A stretch of DNA of 64,000 bases from Azoarcus sp. PA01 (GCA_001274695.2 LARU01000002.1:1054001-1118000), one strand, 5' to 3'. Positions 8,171 to 16,513 are shown, counted from the stretch's first letter. Made by a program: numbers and translations. Notes: generated by a model not told the origin, from the letters alone.

Positions 8171-8953
8171 TTATTTGGCGTGCTTGCGGAACTCCGGCTT
8201 CCTCTTCTCGCGGAACGCGTTGCCGCCTTCGGCCGATTCGGCCGTTTCGTAGTACAGCTTCAGCGCGTGCATCGCAAGGCCGCCCATGCCGCGGATCATT
8301 TCGGTATCGACGTTGAACGATTTTTTCGCCAGCGCGATCGCGGTCGGGCTCTTCTCGACGATCTCGTCGCACCACTTCTTCACTTCGGCGTCGAGCTGGT
8401 CGTGCGGCACGACCGCATTGACGAGGCCCATCGCGAGCGCTTCCTGCGCCGTGTAGCGGCGGCACAGATACCAGATTTCGCGCGCCTTCTTTTCGCCGAC
8501 GACACGCGCGAGCAGCGCCGTGCCGAAGCCGGGATCGACCGAACCGACGCGCGGCCCCGCCTGACCGAGCTGCGCCTTTTCCGAAGCGATCGCAAGGTCA
8601 CAGACCGTCACGAGCACGTTGCCGCCGCCGATCGCGAAACCATTGACGCGCGCGATCACCGGCTTGGCGATGTCGCGAATCGCGCTCTGCATCTCCTCGA
8701 CCGGCAGGCCGATGACGCCGCGGCCGCCGTAGCCGCCGTCCTGAGTGCCCTGGTCCCCGCCGGTGCAGAACGCCTTGTCGCCGGCGCCGGTCAGCACGAC
8801 GACCCCGATGCTCTTGTCGAAGTCCGCGTCCTTCAGCGCGAAGATGATTTCTTCGCAAGTCTGCGCGCGAAACGCGTTGTACTGCGCGGGGCGGTTGATC
8901 ATTATCGTCGCGATGCCGTCTTCTTTCGTGTACAGAATGTCCTGGTATTCCAT
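8171..8953 (-). CDS. badI: 2-ketocyclohexanecarboxyl-CoA hydrolase (BadI)
   Basis: Opens the alicyclic ring of 2-ketocyclohexane-1-carboxyl-CoA by hydrolysis to give pimeloyl-CoA. The 260-residue protein is a crotonase-superfamily member close to MenB: it has FCTGGDQ, GFAIGGGNVL and the S138-V-D140 motif in PRVGSVDPGFG in place of the second hydratase glutamate. That separates it from true enoyl-CoA hydratases and fits BadI of Rhodopseudomonas palustris, which has similar length. It is preceded by badH 44 bp upstream in the same operon. A naphthoate synthase role is unlikely because no other menaquinone gene is near and badH, badR, aliA, aliB and badK are. Confidence 0.88.
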   Translation of the reverse strand: MEYQDILYTKEDGIATIMINRPAQYNAFRAQTCEEIIFALKDADFDKSIGVVVLTGAGDKAFCTGGDQGTQDGGYGGRGVIGLPVEEMQSAIRDIAKPVIARVNGFAIGGGNVLVTVCDLAIASEKAQLGQAGPRVGSVDPGFGTALLARVVGEKKAREIWYLCRRYTAQEALAMGLVNAVVPHDQLDAEVKKWCDEIVEKSPTAIALAKKSFNVDTEMIRGMGGLAMHALKLYYETAESAEGGNAFREKRKPEFRKHAK

Positions 8954-8997
8954 TTTGATTTCCTCTGAAGGTTTGATTGGGGGTCGCTTGGCGGGGC

Positions 8998-9765
8998 TCA
9001 GCCGGCCATCGTCAGGCCGCCCGACACGCTCAGCACCTGGCCGGTGATGAACGACGCGTCGTCGCTCGACAGGAACACGATCGCGCCGGGCAGGTCGTCG
9101 GGCTGGCCGAGGCGGCCGAACGGCACCGCGCGCGTGAAGGCGGTGCGCAGCTTCTCGCCGCGCTCGCCATCGCCACAGATGTCGTCGAGCAGCGGCGTGT
9201 CGGTCGGGCCGGGGCACACGACATTGACGCTGATCTGCTGGCGGGCGAGTTCGCGCGCCATCGTCTTCGAGAACGCGATCAGCCCGCCCTTGCAGAACGA
9301 ATACACCGCTTCGCCCGACGAACCGCCCCGGCCGGCGTCCGACGCGACGTTGACGACGCGGCCTGCGCCGCGTTCGACCATGCCTTTGACGACTGCGTGG
9401 TGCATGTACAGCGCGCCGTACAGGTTGATCGCGACGATCTTGTCCCACAGCGGCTTCTCGGTGCTGAGGAAATTGCCGACCTTGTCCCAGCCGGCGTTGT
9501 TGACGAGCACGTCGGTCGGGCCGAGCGCTTCTTCCGCCGCCGCGACCGCGCTGATCACCGACTCCTGGTTCGTCAGATCGACCGCGAACGCCTGGGCGTT
9601 GCCGCCTTGCGCGCGGATCTCCGCGGCGACCGCTTCGGCCGCTTCGCGGTTGATGTCGAACACCGCGACTTTCGCGCCTTCCTCGCCGAAGCGGCGGCAG
9701 ATCGCCGAGCCGATGCCGCCTGCGCCCCCGGTGACGATCGCGACTTTGTCCTTGATTCCTCTCAT
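8998..9765 (-). CDS. badH: 2-hydroxycyclohexanecarboxyl-CoA dehydrogenase (BadH), SDR family
   Basis: NAD-dependent oxidation of 2-hydroxycyclohexane-1-carboxyl-CoA to the 2-keto compound. The 255-residue short-chain dehydrogenase has the cofactor motif TGGAGGIG (residues 12-19), NNAG, the catalytic S142, and Y155-x3-K159 in AVYSFCKG. The start ATG at 9765 has an AGGAGGAAG ribosome binding site. It is the first gene of the badH-badI-acd operon and is divergent from badR. Many SDR proteins share these motifs; the specific assignment depends on its position next to badI and badR, the same company it keeps in Rhodopseudomonas palustris. Confidence 0.85.
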   Translation of the reverse strand: MRGIKDKVAIVTGGAGGIGSAICRRFGEEGAKVAVFDINREAAEAVAAEIRAQGGNAQAFAVDLTNQESVISAVAAAEEALGPTDVLVNNAGWDKVGNFLSTEKPLWDKIVAINLYGALYMHHAVVKGMVERGAGRVVNVASDAGRGGSSGEAVYSFCKGGLIAFSKTMARELARQQISVNVVCPGPTDTPLLDDICGDGERGEKLRTAFTRAVPFGRLGQPDDLPGAIVFLSSDDASFITGQVLSVSGGLTMAG

Positions 9766-9785
9766 CTGTGCTTCCTCCTGTTGGA

Positions 9786-9793
9786 TACCGTTC
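9786..9793. promoter_or_regulatory. Candidate BadR half-site in the badH-badR gap
   Basis: TACCGTTC, flanked as GGATACCGTTCAATT, lies between the divergent badH and badR starts. It matches one arm and the centre of the perfect palindrome GTTACGAACGGTAAC at 11683-11697, between aliB and aliA, when that is read on the other strand. Shared motifs in both control regions suggest a common regulator, most simply BadR. Confidence 0.35.
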
Positions 9794-9868
9794 AATTTCC
9801 GGCCCGTTTGCATCCGGGCCGCTGTTTGCGTTTCAATGGGCGCCGTTCGAACCCTGCCTGCCCATCCG

Positions 9869-10339
9869 ATGACCGACGTTTCCGCCGCCAAGAACCTCGC
9901 CACGATCGAGATCAGCAACCGCCTGTTCTTCCGCTTCTTCCAGGCGGCCAACACGCTGCACACCAAGGGCACCCAGGCGCTCGACGAGTTCGGCGTGACG
10001 ACCCAGCAGTGGTCGGTGCTCGGCGCGCTGTCCCGCCCGAAGGCGAAAGACGGCATGGGCATCAACGAGCTCTCCCGCTTCCTGCTCGTCAGCCGCCAGA
10101 ACCTGTCCGGCCTGCTGACCCGCCTCGAACGCGACGGCCTGATCGAACGCGCGACCAGCGAGGAAGACCGCCGCTCGCGCAAGGTCCGGCTCAGCCCCAA
10201 GGGCGAGGAGCTGTGGGTCAAGCTCGCCGAGCCGATCCACGCGTTCTACGACCAAGCGCTGAAAGGCTTCTCGTTCGACGACCGCCTGCAGTTCATCCAT
10301 TACGTGAGCCTGCTGCAGCGGAACATGGCGAAGCTGTAG
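9869..10339 (+). CDS. badR: MarR-family regulator of the alicyclic acid genes (BadR)
   Basis: Winged-helix MarR protein of 156 residues from the ATG at 9869. Its core is INELSRFLLVSRQNLSGLLTRLERDGLIER followed by the wing region EEDRRSRKVRLSPKGEELW, the usual MarR DNA-binding layout. An in-frame ATG at 9836 would add 11 residues, and neither start has a strong ribosome binding site. In Rhodopseudomonas palustris BadR represses the cyclohexanecarboxylate genes and is released by a CoA-linked intermediate. Here it lies between badH and aliB and is divergent from badH, so it is well placed to control both minus-strand units and the aliA operon. Confidence 0.82.
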   Translation: MTDVSAAKNLATIEISNRLFFRFFQAANTLHTKGTQALDEFGVTTQQWSVLGALSRPKAKDGMGINELSRFLLVSRQNLSGLLTRLERDGLIERATSEEDRRSRKVRLSPKGEELWVKLAEPIHAFYDQALKGFSFDDRLQFIHYVSLLQRNMAKL

Positions 10340-10424
10340 GGCGGAACAGCGAAGCGCCTTCCGCCGAATGACGATCGCCGGTGGCGGAAACGCGGCGGAT
10401 AACGCCTTCGGCTCATCCGCCCTA
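10337..10424. repeat. Double-hairpin palindromic repeat between convergent genes
   Basis: An 88-bp element bounded by TAGGGCGGA and TCCGCCCTA. It contains two hairpins, GGCGGAA...TTCCGCC (10340-10365) and GGCGGAT...ATCCGCC (10394-10421). It begins at the badR stop codon and lies between the ends of badR and aliB, so it probably acts as a two-way transcription barrier. The arrangement is typical of REP-like intergenic repeats. Confidence 0.7.
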
Positions 10425-10455
10425 CACGCCGTCACGACTCGTTGCGTGCACTGCA

Positions 10456-11604
10456 CTAGACCCTGTGCGCGTCGAGCTTCTCGCGCCCGATGATCATCTT
10501 CATGATGTTCGCGGTGCCGTCGCCGATCTGCAGGCCCATGACGTCGCGGTAGCGCTGGCCGAAGTCGTAGTCGCTCGCGTAGCCGCCGTGGCCGTGCGTG
10601 AGCAGGCACTGATGGATGATTTCGCACGCGAGCTTCGGCGCCCACCACTTGCACATCGCCGCTTCCGACGTGTGCGGCAGCCCCTGATCCTTCAGCCACA
10701 GGGTGCGCAGGCATAGCGCACGGCAGGCTTCGTACATCGTCTCGGCTTCGGCGAGCGGGAACGTGACGCCCTGGAATTCGCCGATCTTCTTGCCGAACGC
10801 CTCGCGCTCCTGGATGTAGCGCCAGGTCTCGTCGAGCGACGCGCGCACGACCCCCATGCACTGCAGGCCGATCAGCGCGCGGCTGTAATCGAAGCCCTGC
10901 ATCACCTGGATGAAGCCCTGCCCCTCGTCGCCGAGCATCATGTCCGCGGATATGCGCACGTCGTCGAAGAAGATCGAGCCGCGGCCGACCGGGCGTGTGC
11001 CGATGTCGTCGAACGCGGTGCGCGTGATGCCCGGCAGGTCCATCGGCACGAGGAACGCGCTGATGCCGCGGGCGCGCTCGGCTTCGCTGCCGGTGCGCGC
11101 GAAGACGACTGCGACGTCGGACTGCGTCGCCATCGAGATCGACGTCTTCTCGCCGTTGAGGACGAAATCGTTGCCGTCGCGCACCGCCTTGAGCTTCAGG
11201 CGCGCGGCATCCGACCCCGCGCTCGGTTCGGTCAGCGCGATCGCGATCGTCTTGTGCCCGGCGATCACCTGGCCGAGCCACTCTTTCGCGATGTCGGGCC
11301 GCGCATGGCCGGCGACGATCTGGCCGCACAGCGACGTCAGCAGGTTCACGTACGAGACGTTGAAGTCGCCGTACGAAATCTGCTCGAGCAGCAGCCCGCT
11401 AGTGACGCAATCGACGCCGAGCCCGCCGTGCGCCTCGGACAACTCCGGCCCGAGGAAACCGAGTTCGCCCATTTCGCGGATCACTTCGCGCTCGATGCGC
11501 TCGGCTTTCTCGCGCACTTTGTAGCCCGGCGCAAGACGTTCGCGGGCAAAGCGGCTCGCGGTATCGACCAGCGCCTGCTGCTCCTGACTGAGACTGAAAT
11601 CCAT
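10456..11604 (-). CDS. aliB: Cyclohexanecarboxyl-CoA dehydrogenase (AliB)
   Basis: Introduces the first double bond into cyclohexanecarboxyl-CoA, giving cyclohex-1-ene-1-carboxyl-CoA; electrons go to ETF. The 382-residue acyl-CoA dehydrogenase has ALTEPSAGSDAARLKLKA, FVLNGEKTSISMA, REAFGKKIGEFQGV and CKWWAPKLACEIIHQCL. At the position where most family members have the catalytic Glu (YEGT), this protein reads IGDGT, so D362 replaces the usual base. Its own promoter (TTGACA-N18-TAGAAT) and an AGGAGGAGAGG ribosome binding site lie upstream. It is divergent from aliA and convergent with badR. The specific name rests on gene context, since family members with other substrates look alike. Confidence 0.8.
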   Translation of the reverse strand: MDFSLSQEQQALVDTASRFARERLAPGYKVREKAERIEREVIREMGELGFLGPELSEAHGGLGVDCVTSGLLLEQISYGDFNVSYVNLLTSLCGQIVAGHARPDIAKEWLGQVIAGHKTIAIALTEPSAGSDAARLKLKAVRDGNDFVLNGEKTSISMATQSDVAVVFARTGSEAERARGISAFLVPMDLPGITRTAFDDIGTRPVGRGSIFFDDVRISADMMLGDEGQGFIQVMQGFDYSRALIGLQCMGVVRASLDETWRYIQEREAFGKKIGEFQGVTFPLAEAETMYEACRALCLRTLWLKDQGLPHTSEAAMCKWWAPKLACEIIHQCLLTHGHGGYASDYDFGQRYRDVMGLQIGDGTANIMKMIIGREKLDAHRV

Positions 11605-11633
11605 GACCTCTCCTCCTTTCTAACGTCGCATCG

Positions 11634-11663
11634 ATTCTAGGAGAGCGAGGGTTTTTGTGTCAA
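11634..11663 (-). promoter_or_regulatory. Sigma-70-type promoter of aliB
   Basis: On the minus strand a consensus -35 TTGACA (11658-11663) is followed after 18 bp by TAGAAT (11634-11639), about 30 bp before the aliB start. This is the best-looking promoter in the window. The surrounding 11605-12021 gap is AT-rich by local standards and otherwise holds only the palindrome at 11683, an AT-rich stretch near 11785-11830 and a weak plus-strand -35-like TTGACT at 11811. Confidence 0.65.
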
Positions 11664-11682
11664 TAGATTGTCTTATCTTTAA

Positions 11683-11697
11683 GTTACGAACGGTAAC
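11683..11697. promoter_or_regulatory. Palindromic operator candidate between aliB and aliA
   Basis: GTTAC-GAACG-GTAAC is a perfect inverted repeat of 5-bp arms. It lies about 20 bp upstream of the aliB -35 box and some 325 bp before aliA. The similar TACCGTTC in the badH-badR gap makes BadR the first candidate to bind it. The binding protein is inferred. Confidence 0.45.
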
Positions 11698-12021
11698 TCC
11701 ACACCGCTGCGCCTCCTCCGTTTGGCGATAAACACCTTTCTAACTAGCGGTTCTACGTCAAACTTCCAGTTACCCAGCGCCGAGATACAACGCCGATATA
11801 TAACAAGATATTGACTTATAAAAATCGAAGCGATAGCTTTGGTGCGCCGTCGGACAAACCGCCGGAAGACGAACCCAAGGAGAGAGACTTGCGCGCACAA
11901 CGATCAGAAACCGGAGCGACGGACGCCGCGAAATCTGGCGCAGCCGCCGATGCCGCACTGCCGTTCAACGAATCCAGCAGCGAGCTGGTCCGCCAGTGAG
12001 CGGGCCGGTCGACAGAGGAAA

Positions 12022-13677
12022 ATGACAATGAACTTCGAACCGGTACTGCTTGCGGACCGCATGGGCCCGATGAAGGCCGCCAGCCTGTGGCGCGACGAGA
12101 CGATCGACGTGCATTTCCGCCGCGCGCACGAAAACTGCCCCGACAAACCGGCGGTGGTCGCCTATCGCGACGGCCAGCCCGAGCCGGTGCGGCTCAGCTA
12201 CCGCGAGCTCGACCGCCGCGTCGACCGCATCGCGCGCGGGCTTGCCGCGCTCGGCGTCGGCCGCGGCGACGTCGTCACCTTCCAGTTGCCGAATCGCTGG
12301 GAATTCGTCGCGCTCGCGCTGGCGTGCGCGCGCATCGGCGCGGCGGCGAACCCGGTGATGCCGATTTTCCGCCAGCACGAACTCACCTACATGCTGAACT
12401 TCGCCGAGTCGAAAGTCTTCATCGTGCCGGCGGTGTTTCGCAAATTCGACCACGCCGCGATGGCGCGCGAACTGCAGCCGAAGCTGCCCCATCTGAAGCA
12501 GGTCGTCATCCTCGATGGCGAGGGCGACGACAGCTTCGAGCGCCTGCTGATGCGCGACGATTTGCCGCCTCTGGCCGGCTCCGGGCTCGGACCGGACGAC
12601 GTCGCACTGCTGATGTACACGTCGGGCACGACGGGCGAGCCCAAAGGCGTGATGCACACGTCGAACACGCTGTTCTCGAACCTGCACGCGTACATCGAGC
12701 GGATGGAGCTCGGCGCTTCGGACGTCGTTCTCGGCGCGTCGCCGATGGCGCACCTCACCGGCTACGGCTACCTCGCGATGCTGCCGCTGATCCTGAACTC
12801 GACGACCATCCTGCAGGAAACCTGGAACGCGGCGCGCGCGCTCGAGATCGTCCGCGACGAGGACGTCACCTTCAGCATGGCGTCGGCCGCGTTCATCTCC
12901 GACATGTGCGCCGCAGTCGAAGCCGGTGCGCCGGTGTCGCCGAAATTCACGAAGTTCAACTGCGCCGGCGCGCCGATTCCGCCGGTCGTCGTCGAGCGCG
13001 CCTGGGCACTGATGGGCCTGCGCGTGTGCTCGGCGTGGGGCATGACCGAATGCGGCGCGGTCACGATTACCGAACCCGCCCGGGCGCTCGAGAAGTCCGG
13101 CGTATCGGACGGCCGGCCGGTGCCCGGCATCGAAGTGAAGATCGCCGATGCGAACGGTGCGCAACTGGCGCAGGGCGAAACGGGCAGCCTGCTGATCCGC
13201 GGCGCGTCGCTGTTCGCCGGCTACCTGAAACGCCCGCAGCTGAACAGCGTCGACGCCGAAGGCTGGTTCGACACCGGCGACCTCGCGTTTCAGGATTCCG
13301 AAGGCTACATCCGCATCAACGGCCGCAGCAAGGACATCGTCATCCGCGGCGGCGAGAACATTCCGGTCGTCGAGATCGAGAACCTGCTGTACCAGCATCC
13401 CTCGATCACGACGGTGGCGGTCGTCGGCTACCCGGACCGGCGCCTGGGCGAGCGCATCTGCGCGTTCGTGTCGCTCAAACCCGGCTCGACGCTGACGTTC
13501 GCCGACCTCACCGCGTATCTCGACCGCCAGCAAGTTGCGAAACAGTACTACCCGGAGCGGCTCGAGATCGTCGCCGATCTGCCGCGCACGCCGGCCGGCA
13601 AGCTGCAGAAGTTCAAGCTGCGCGAGACCGCGAAAACCTTCGGCGACGCTGCGAACGCCGCCATGGAGAAGTCCTGA
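12022..13677 (+). CDS. aliA: Cyclohexanecarboxylate-CoA ligase (AliA), AMP-forming
   Basis: Activates a carboxylic acid to its CoA thioester with ATP, giving AMP and pyrophosphate. The 551-residue protein has the AMP-binding motif LMYTSGTTGEPKGVMH near residue 200, SAWGMTECGAV, GWFDTGDLA, and the C-terminal lysine region RTPAGKLQKFKLRE. The start at 12022 follows a GAGGAA ribosome binding site. It forms an operon with badK (stop and start overlap as TGATG) and a porin. Context with aliB, badH and badI points to cyclohexanecarboxylate. A paralogue of the same plan is at 16849. Other medium-chain or cyclic acids remain possible substrates. Confidence 0.78.
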   Translation: MTMNFEPVLLADRMGPMKAASLWRDETIDVHFRRAHENCPDKPAVVAYRDGQPEPVRLSYRELDRRVDRIARGLAALGVGRGDVVTFQLPNRWEFVALALACARIGAAANPVMPIFRQHELTYMLNFAESKVFIVPAVFRKFDHAAMARELQPKLPHLKQVVILDGEGDDSFERLLMRDDLPPLAGSGLGPDDVALLMYTSGTTGEPKGVMHTSNTLFSNLHAYIERMELGASDVVLGASPMAHLTGYGYLAMLPLILNSTTILQETWNAARALEIVRDEDVTFSMASAAFISDMCAAVEAGAPVSPKFTKFNCAGAPIPPVVVERAWALMGLRVCSAWGMTECGAVTITEPARALEKSGVSDGRPVPGIEVKIADANGAQLAQGETGSLLIRGASLFAGYLKRPQLNSVDAEGWFDTGDLAFQDSEGYIRINGRSKDIVIRGGENIPVVEIENLLYQHPSITTVAVVGYPDRRLGERICAFVSLKPGSTLTFADLTAYLDRQQVAKQYYPERLEIVADLPRTPAGKLQKFKLRETAKTFGDAANAAMEKS

Positions 13678-14450
13678 TGAATCCCGTGATCCTCGTCGAA
13701 ACCCGAAACAAGGTCGGCCTGATCCGCATCAACCGGCCCGAAGTGCATAACGCGCTCAACGACGACGTGATGACCGAGCTCGGCCGCGCGCTCGACGCGT
13801 TCGAGGCCGACCGGACCATTGCGTGCGTCGTGCTGACCGGCTCCGAAAAAGCTTTCGCCGCGGGCGCCGACATCGCGGCGATGCGCGCGATGGACTTCAT
13901 GGACGCTTACAAGTCGGACTTCATCACCCGCAACTGGGAGCGGCTGCGCACGTTCCGCAAGCCGGTCATCGCCGCGGTGAATGGGGTCGCGCTCGGCGGC
14001 GGGTGCGAACTGGCGATGATGTGCGACATCGTCTTCGCCGCCGACAACGCGCGCTTCGGCCAGCCGGAGATCAAGATCGGCACGATCCCCGGCGCCGGCG
14101 GCACGCAGCGCCTGCCGCGCGCGATCGGCAAGACCAAAGCGATGGACATGTGCCTGACCGGCCGGCTGATGGACGCGCAGGAAGCCGAGCGCGCCGGCCT
14201 CGTCGCGCGCATCTTCCCGGCCGCCAGCGTGCTCGACGAGGCGCTCGCGGCCGCCGCGCAGCTCGCCGAATATTCGCTGCCGGTGCTGATGATGATGAAG
14301 GAGTCGGTCAACCGCGCCTACGAGAGCCCGCTCAGCGAAGGGTTGCTGTTCGAGCGCCGCACGCTGCACGCCACTTTCGCGCTCGCCGACCAGAAGGAAG
14401 GCATGAACGCGTTCGTCGAGAAGCGCAAAGCGCAGTTCGCGCACTGCTAG
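13677..14450 (+). CDS. badK: Cyclohex-1-ene-1-carboxyl-CoA hydratase (BadK)
   Basis: Adds water across the ring double bond to give 2-hydroxycyclohexane-1-carboxyl-CoA. The 257-residue crotonase has AFAAGADIAAM and both hydratase glutamates, E111 in GGGCELAMMCD and E131 in QPEIKIGTIPGAGG, so it is a true hydratase, unlike BadI. Its ATG overlaps the aliA stop codon by one base, giving tight translational coupling. The length and close link to aliA fit BadK. It resembles the crotonase at 2205-2975, which has the same catalytic pair. Which of the two acts on the ring substrate is inferred from operon membership. Confidence 0.75.
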   Translation: MNPVILVETRNKVGLIRINRPEVHNALNDDVMTELGRALDAFEADRTIACVVLTGSEKAFAAGADIAAMRAMDFMDAYKSDFITRNWERLRTFRKPVIAAVNGVALGGGCELAMMCDIVFAADNARFGQPEIKIGTIPGAGGTQRLPRAIGKTKAMDMCLTGRLMDAQEAERAGLVARIFPAASVLDEALAAAAQLAEYSLPVLMMMKESVNRAYESPLSEGLLFERRTLHATFALADQKEGMNAFVEKRKAQFAHC

Positions 14451-14485
14451 AAGCGCTCGATCCAGGCTCACACCAAAGGGAATCA

Positions 14486-15526
14486 ATGCACAAAAAACAA
14501 TCCGCCGTCGCAGTCGGCGCTGTTTTGACGGGTTTGGCGTCGGCGCCCGTCACGGCTCAGTCGACGGGGACACTGTACGGCGTCGTCGACGCCTACTTCG
14601 GCTACGGAAAAATGGGCGACAACCGGAAGACCGGCATCGATTCAGGGGGCCTCACCGGCTCCCGCATCGGTTTTCGCGGCAGCGAAGCACTGGGCAACGG
14701 CGTGGCGGCCGTGTTCGCGCTCGAGTACGGGCTCCTGAACGATGCCAACGAAGGCATCGGCACCACCGGACTGCGCGCCCGCCAGCAATTCGTCGGCCTG
14801 AAAGGCAGCTTCGGCTTCGCCGGCCTCGGCCGTCAGTACGCGCCCGGCTACTACGTCTTCAAATACGACGGCGCGATCGGCACGCCGTGGGGGCCGCAGG
14901 CGATGCTCGGCATCAAGGCCGGCGCGACGATCGTGCCGGCGAGCCCGGCACGCGCGAACAACGCGCTGAACTACATTTCGCCGAACATGGGCGGCCTCAC
15001 CGTCAACACGATCTACGCGTTCGGCGAGGAAAATCAGGCGACGAACCGCCGCCAGGGCGATCGCTTCAGCATCGGTGCCGAATATGCGAATGGACCGCTC
15101 GGCGCGAACGTGATCTACCACGTCGGCCGGGACATGCCCGCCACAGTCGGCGTCGACGACAAGAAGGAATGGTACGCGGGCGGCTCGTACAATTTCGGCG
15201 CCGTCACGTTGCTTGCCAGCTACCAGCAGGTCGAGCAGGATTCGGACACCAACAAGGTCTACCAGATCGGGGCGATCGCGCCGGTCAGTCCGGCCGGCAA
15301 GCTCCACTTCGCGATCGGCCACCTCGCTCACGAGAATTCCGACCTCGACGCGACGAACCTGACCGTCGGCTACGGCCACGCGCTTTCCAGGCGAACCACG
15401 GCTTACGCTTTCGCCACTCGGGTCAACAACGACTCCGCGCAGAATGCGACATTCGTCGCCAGCGCGGTCGGCCTGGCGGGCGAGAACAGCACGAACCTCA
15501 TGGTCGGCGTGAATCACACGTTCTGA
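14486..15526 (+). CDS. Gram-negative outer-membrane porin
   Basis: Trimeric beta-barrel porin of the betaproteobacterial Porin_4 group, 346 residues. It starts with a signal peptide (MHKKQSAVAVGAVLTGLASA, cleavage expected after VTAQ), then TLYGVVDAYFGYG, GSRIGFRGSEALGNGVAAVFALEYG and RQQFVGLKGSFGFAGLGRQ, and ends in NHTF with the terminal phenylalanine needed for barrel insertion. It is 35 bp downstream of badK, so it probably admits the acid substrate of the pathway. A hairpin lies 14 bp after its stop codon. The solute is not known from the sequence. Confidence 0.9.
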   Translation: MHKKQSAVAVGAVLTGLASAPVTAQSTGTLYGVVDAYFGYGKMGDNRKTGIDSGGLTGSRIGFRGSEALGNGVAAVFALEYGLLNDANEGIGTTGLRARQQFVGLKGSFGFAGLGRQYAPGYYVFKYDGAIGTPWGPQAMLGIKAGATIVPASPARANNALNYISPNMGGLTVNTIYAFGEENQATNRRQGDRFSIGAEYANGPLGANVIYHVGRDMPATVGVDDKKEWYAGGSYNFGAVTLLASYQQVEQDSDTNKVYQIGAIAPVSPAGKLHFAIGHLAHENSDLDATNLTVGYGHALSRRTTAYAFATRVNNDSAQNATFVASAVGLAGENSTNLMVGVNHTF

Positions 15527-15539
15527 TCCTTTCCCGACC

Positions 15540-15555
15540 GGGCGCCGCGGCGCCC
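15540..15555 (+). terminator. Hairpin after the aliA-badK-porin operon
   Basis: GGGCGCCGCGGCGCCC is a perfect 16-bp palindrome followed by GCTTTCCTC, located 14 bp after the porin stop codon and before the convergent LysR gene. The T run is weak, so it may act as a partial or two-way terminator. Confidence 0.5.
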
Positions 15556-15598
15556 GCTTTCCTCGGCATGCCCGGCGCACCAGGCGCCGTCAGCGGAG

Positions 15599-16513
15599 TC
15601 AGCCGTTGCGACGGAAGCACTGCGGGCGCTGCTCGATCAGCTCTCGAATGAAGTCCCACACGACGCGGATCCGCTTGATCCGCAGCAGGTCTTCGGGCGC
15701 GGCGATCCACAGGGTCCGGGTCACGAGCGACTGTCCGGGGAACACGCACACCAGGTCGTCGGACAGTTCGGCGACGAAAGGCGACAAGGCCACGAGTCCC
15801 ATGCCGGCCGCGGCAGCCTCGCGCTGGGCAAGCACGCTGGTCGAGGTGAAGCTCCTGCGGGGATGCGGAGTGAGCTCTTCGAGGACGCGGAAGTAGCCGC
15901 TGAGCGAGCCGTCGTGGATGTAGTCCACGAAACTGTGCTCGGCGAGGTCGCTCAACTCGCGGATCGGCGGATGGGAGTCCCGGTAGCCCGGCGAGCAGTA
16001 GATGGAATAGTCGACGTCGGTCAGCCGCGCGACCTTGTAGCGTCCCACTTCGGGCGGGTCGAGCGTGATCAGGATCTCGACTTCGCGCGTGACCAGGCTC
16101 GGATACTGCGGCTGGGGCATCAGCTGGACATGCAGTTTCGGGTGCTCGGAATGCAGTTTCGCCAAGCCCGGTGCGATCAGGTGAATGCCCAGACCTTCAG
16201 GCGTGCCCACGCGCACCGATCCCGTCACCCGCACGCCCAGGCCCGCACTTTCCTCGACGGCTTCGAGCAACGCGCTTTCCATTCTTTCGGCATGGGGGAT
16301 GAGCGCATGACCGGCCTCGGTCAGCGAATACCCGGTGCGCCGGCGATCGAACAGGACGACACCGAGGCGGGCCTCGAGCCGGTCGATGCGGCGTGAAACC
16401 GTCGAGTGCTCGATGTTGAGGCGCTCGCCGGCGAGCGAGATCGTGCCGAGCCGTGCAACCGCGAGGAAGATGCGCAGGTCGTTCCAGTCAGGGAGGGCGT
16501 CCATGCGGTCCAT
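15599..16513 (-). CDS. LysR-family transcriptional regulator
   Basis: LysR-type regulator of about 304 residues. The N-terminal helix-turn-helix reads FLAVARLGTISLAGERLNIEHSTVSRRIDRLEARLG and is followed by the periplasmic-binding-like effector domain. A start at 16546 would add 11 residues, but those codons cover the palindrome TTGTGCATTCACGCACAA; starting at 16513 places that palindrome directly upstream, as expected for autoregulation. It is divergent from the acyl-CoA ligase, CBS protein and GntP permease genes, which are its probable targets. HTH wording (HSTVSRRIDRLE) is that of the subgroup in which the regulator often controls one neighbouring operon. Confidence 0.88.
   Translation of the reverse strand: MDRMDALPDWNDLRIFLAVARLGTISLAGERLNIEHSTVSRRIDRLEARLGVVLFDRRRTGYSLTEAGHALIPHAERMESALLEAVEESAGLGVRVTGSVRVGTPEGLGIHLIAPGLAKLHSEHPKLHVQLMPQPQYPSLVTREVEILITLDPPEVGRYKVARLTDVDYSIYCSPGYRDSHPPIRELSDLAEHSFVDYIHDGSLSGYFRVLEELTPHPRRSFTSTSVLAQREAAAAGMGLVALSPFVAELSDDLVCVFPGQSLVTRTLWIAAPEDLLRIKRIRVVWDFIRELIEQRPQCFRRNG

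Noticed and set aside
8171-8953. BadI as a naphthoate synthase (MenB)
   Set aside because: The SxD motif is shared with MenB, but no menaquinone gene is near and the gene is in an operon with badH beside badR.
11811-11999. A 62-codon frame starting with TTG before aliA
   Set aside because: It has no ribosome binding site, an unusual start codon and no family; it lies in the aliA leader and control region.
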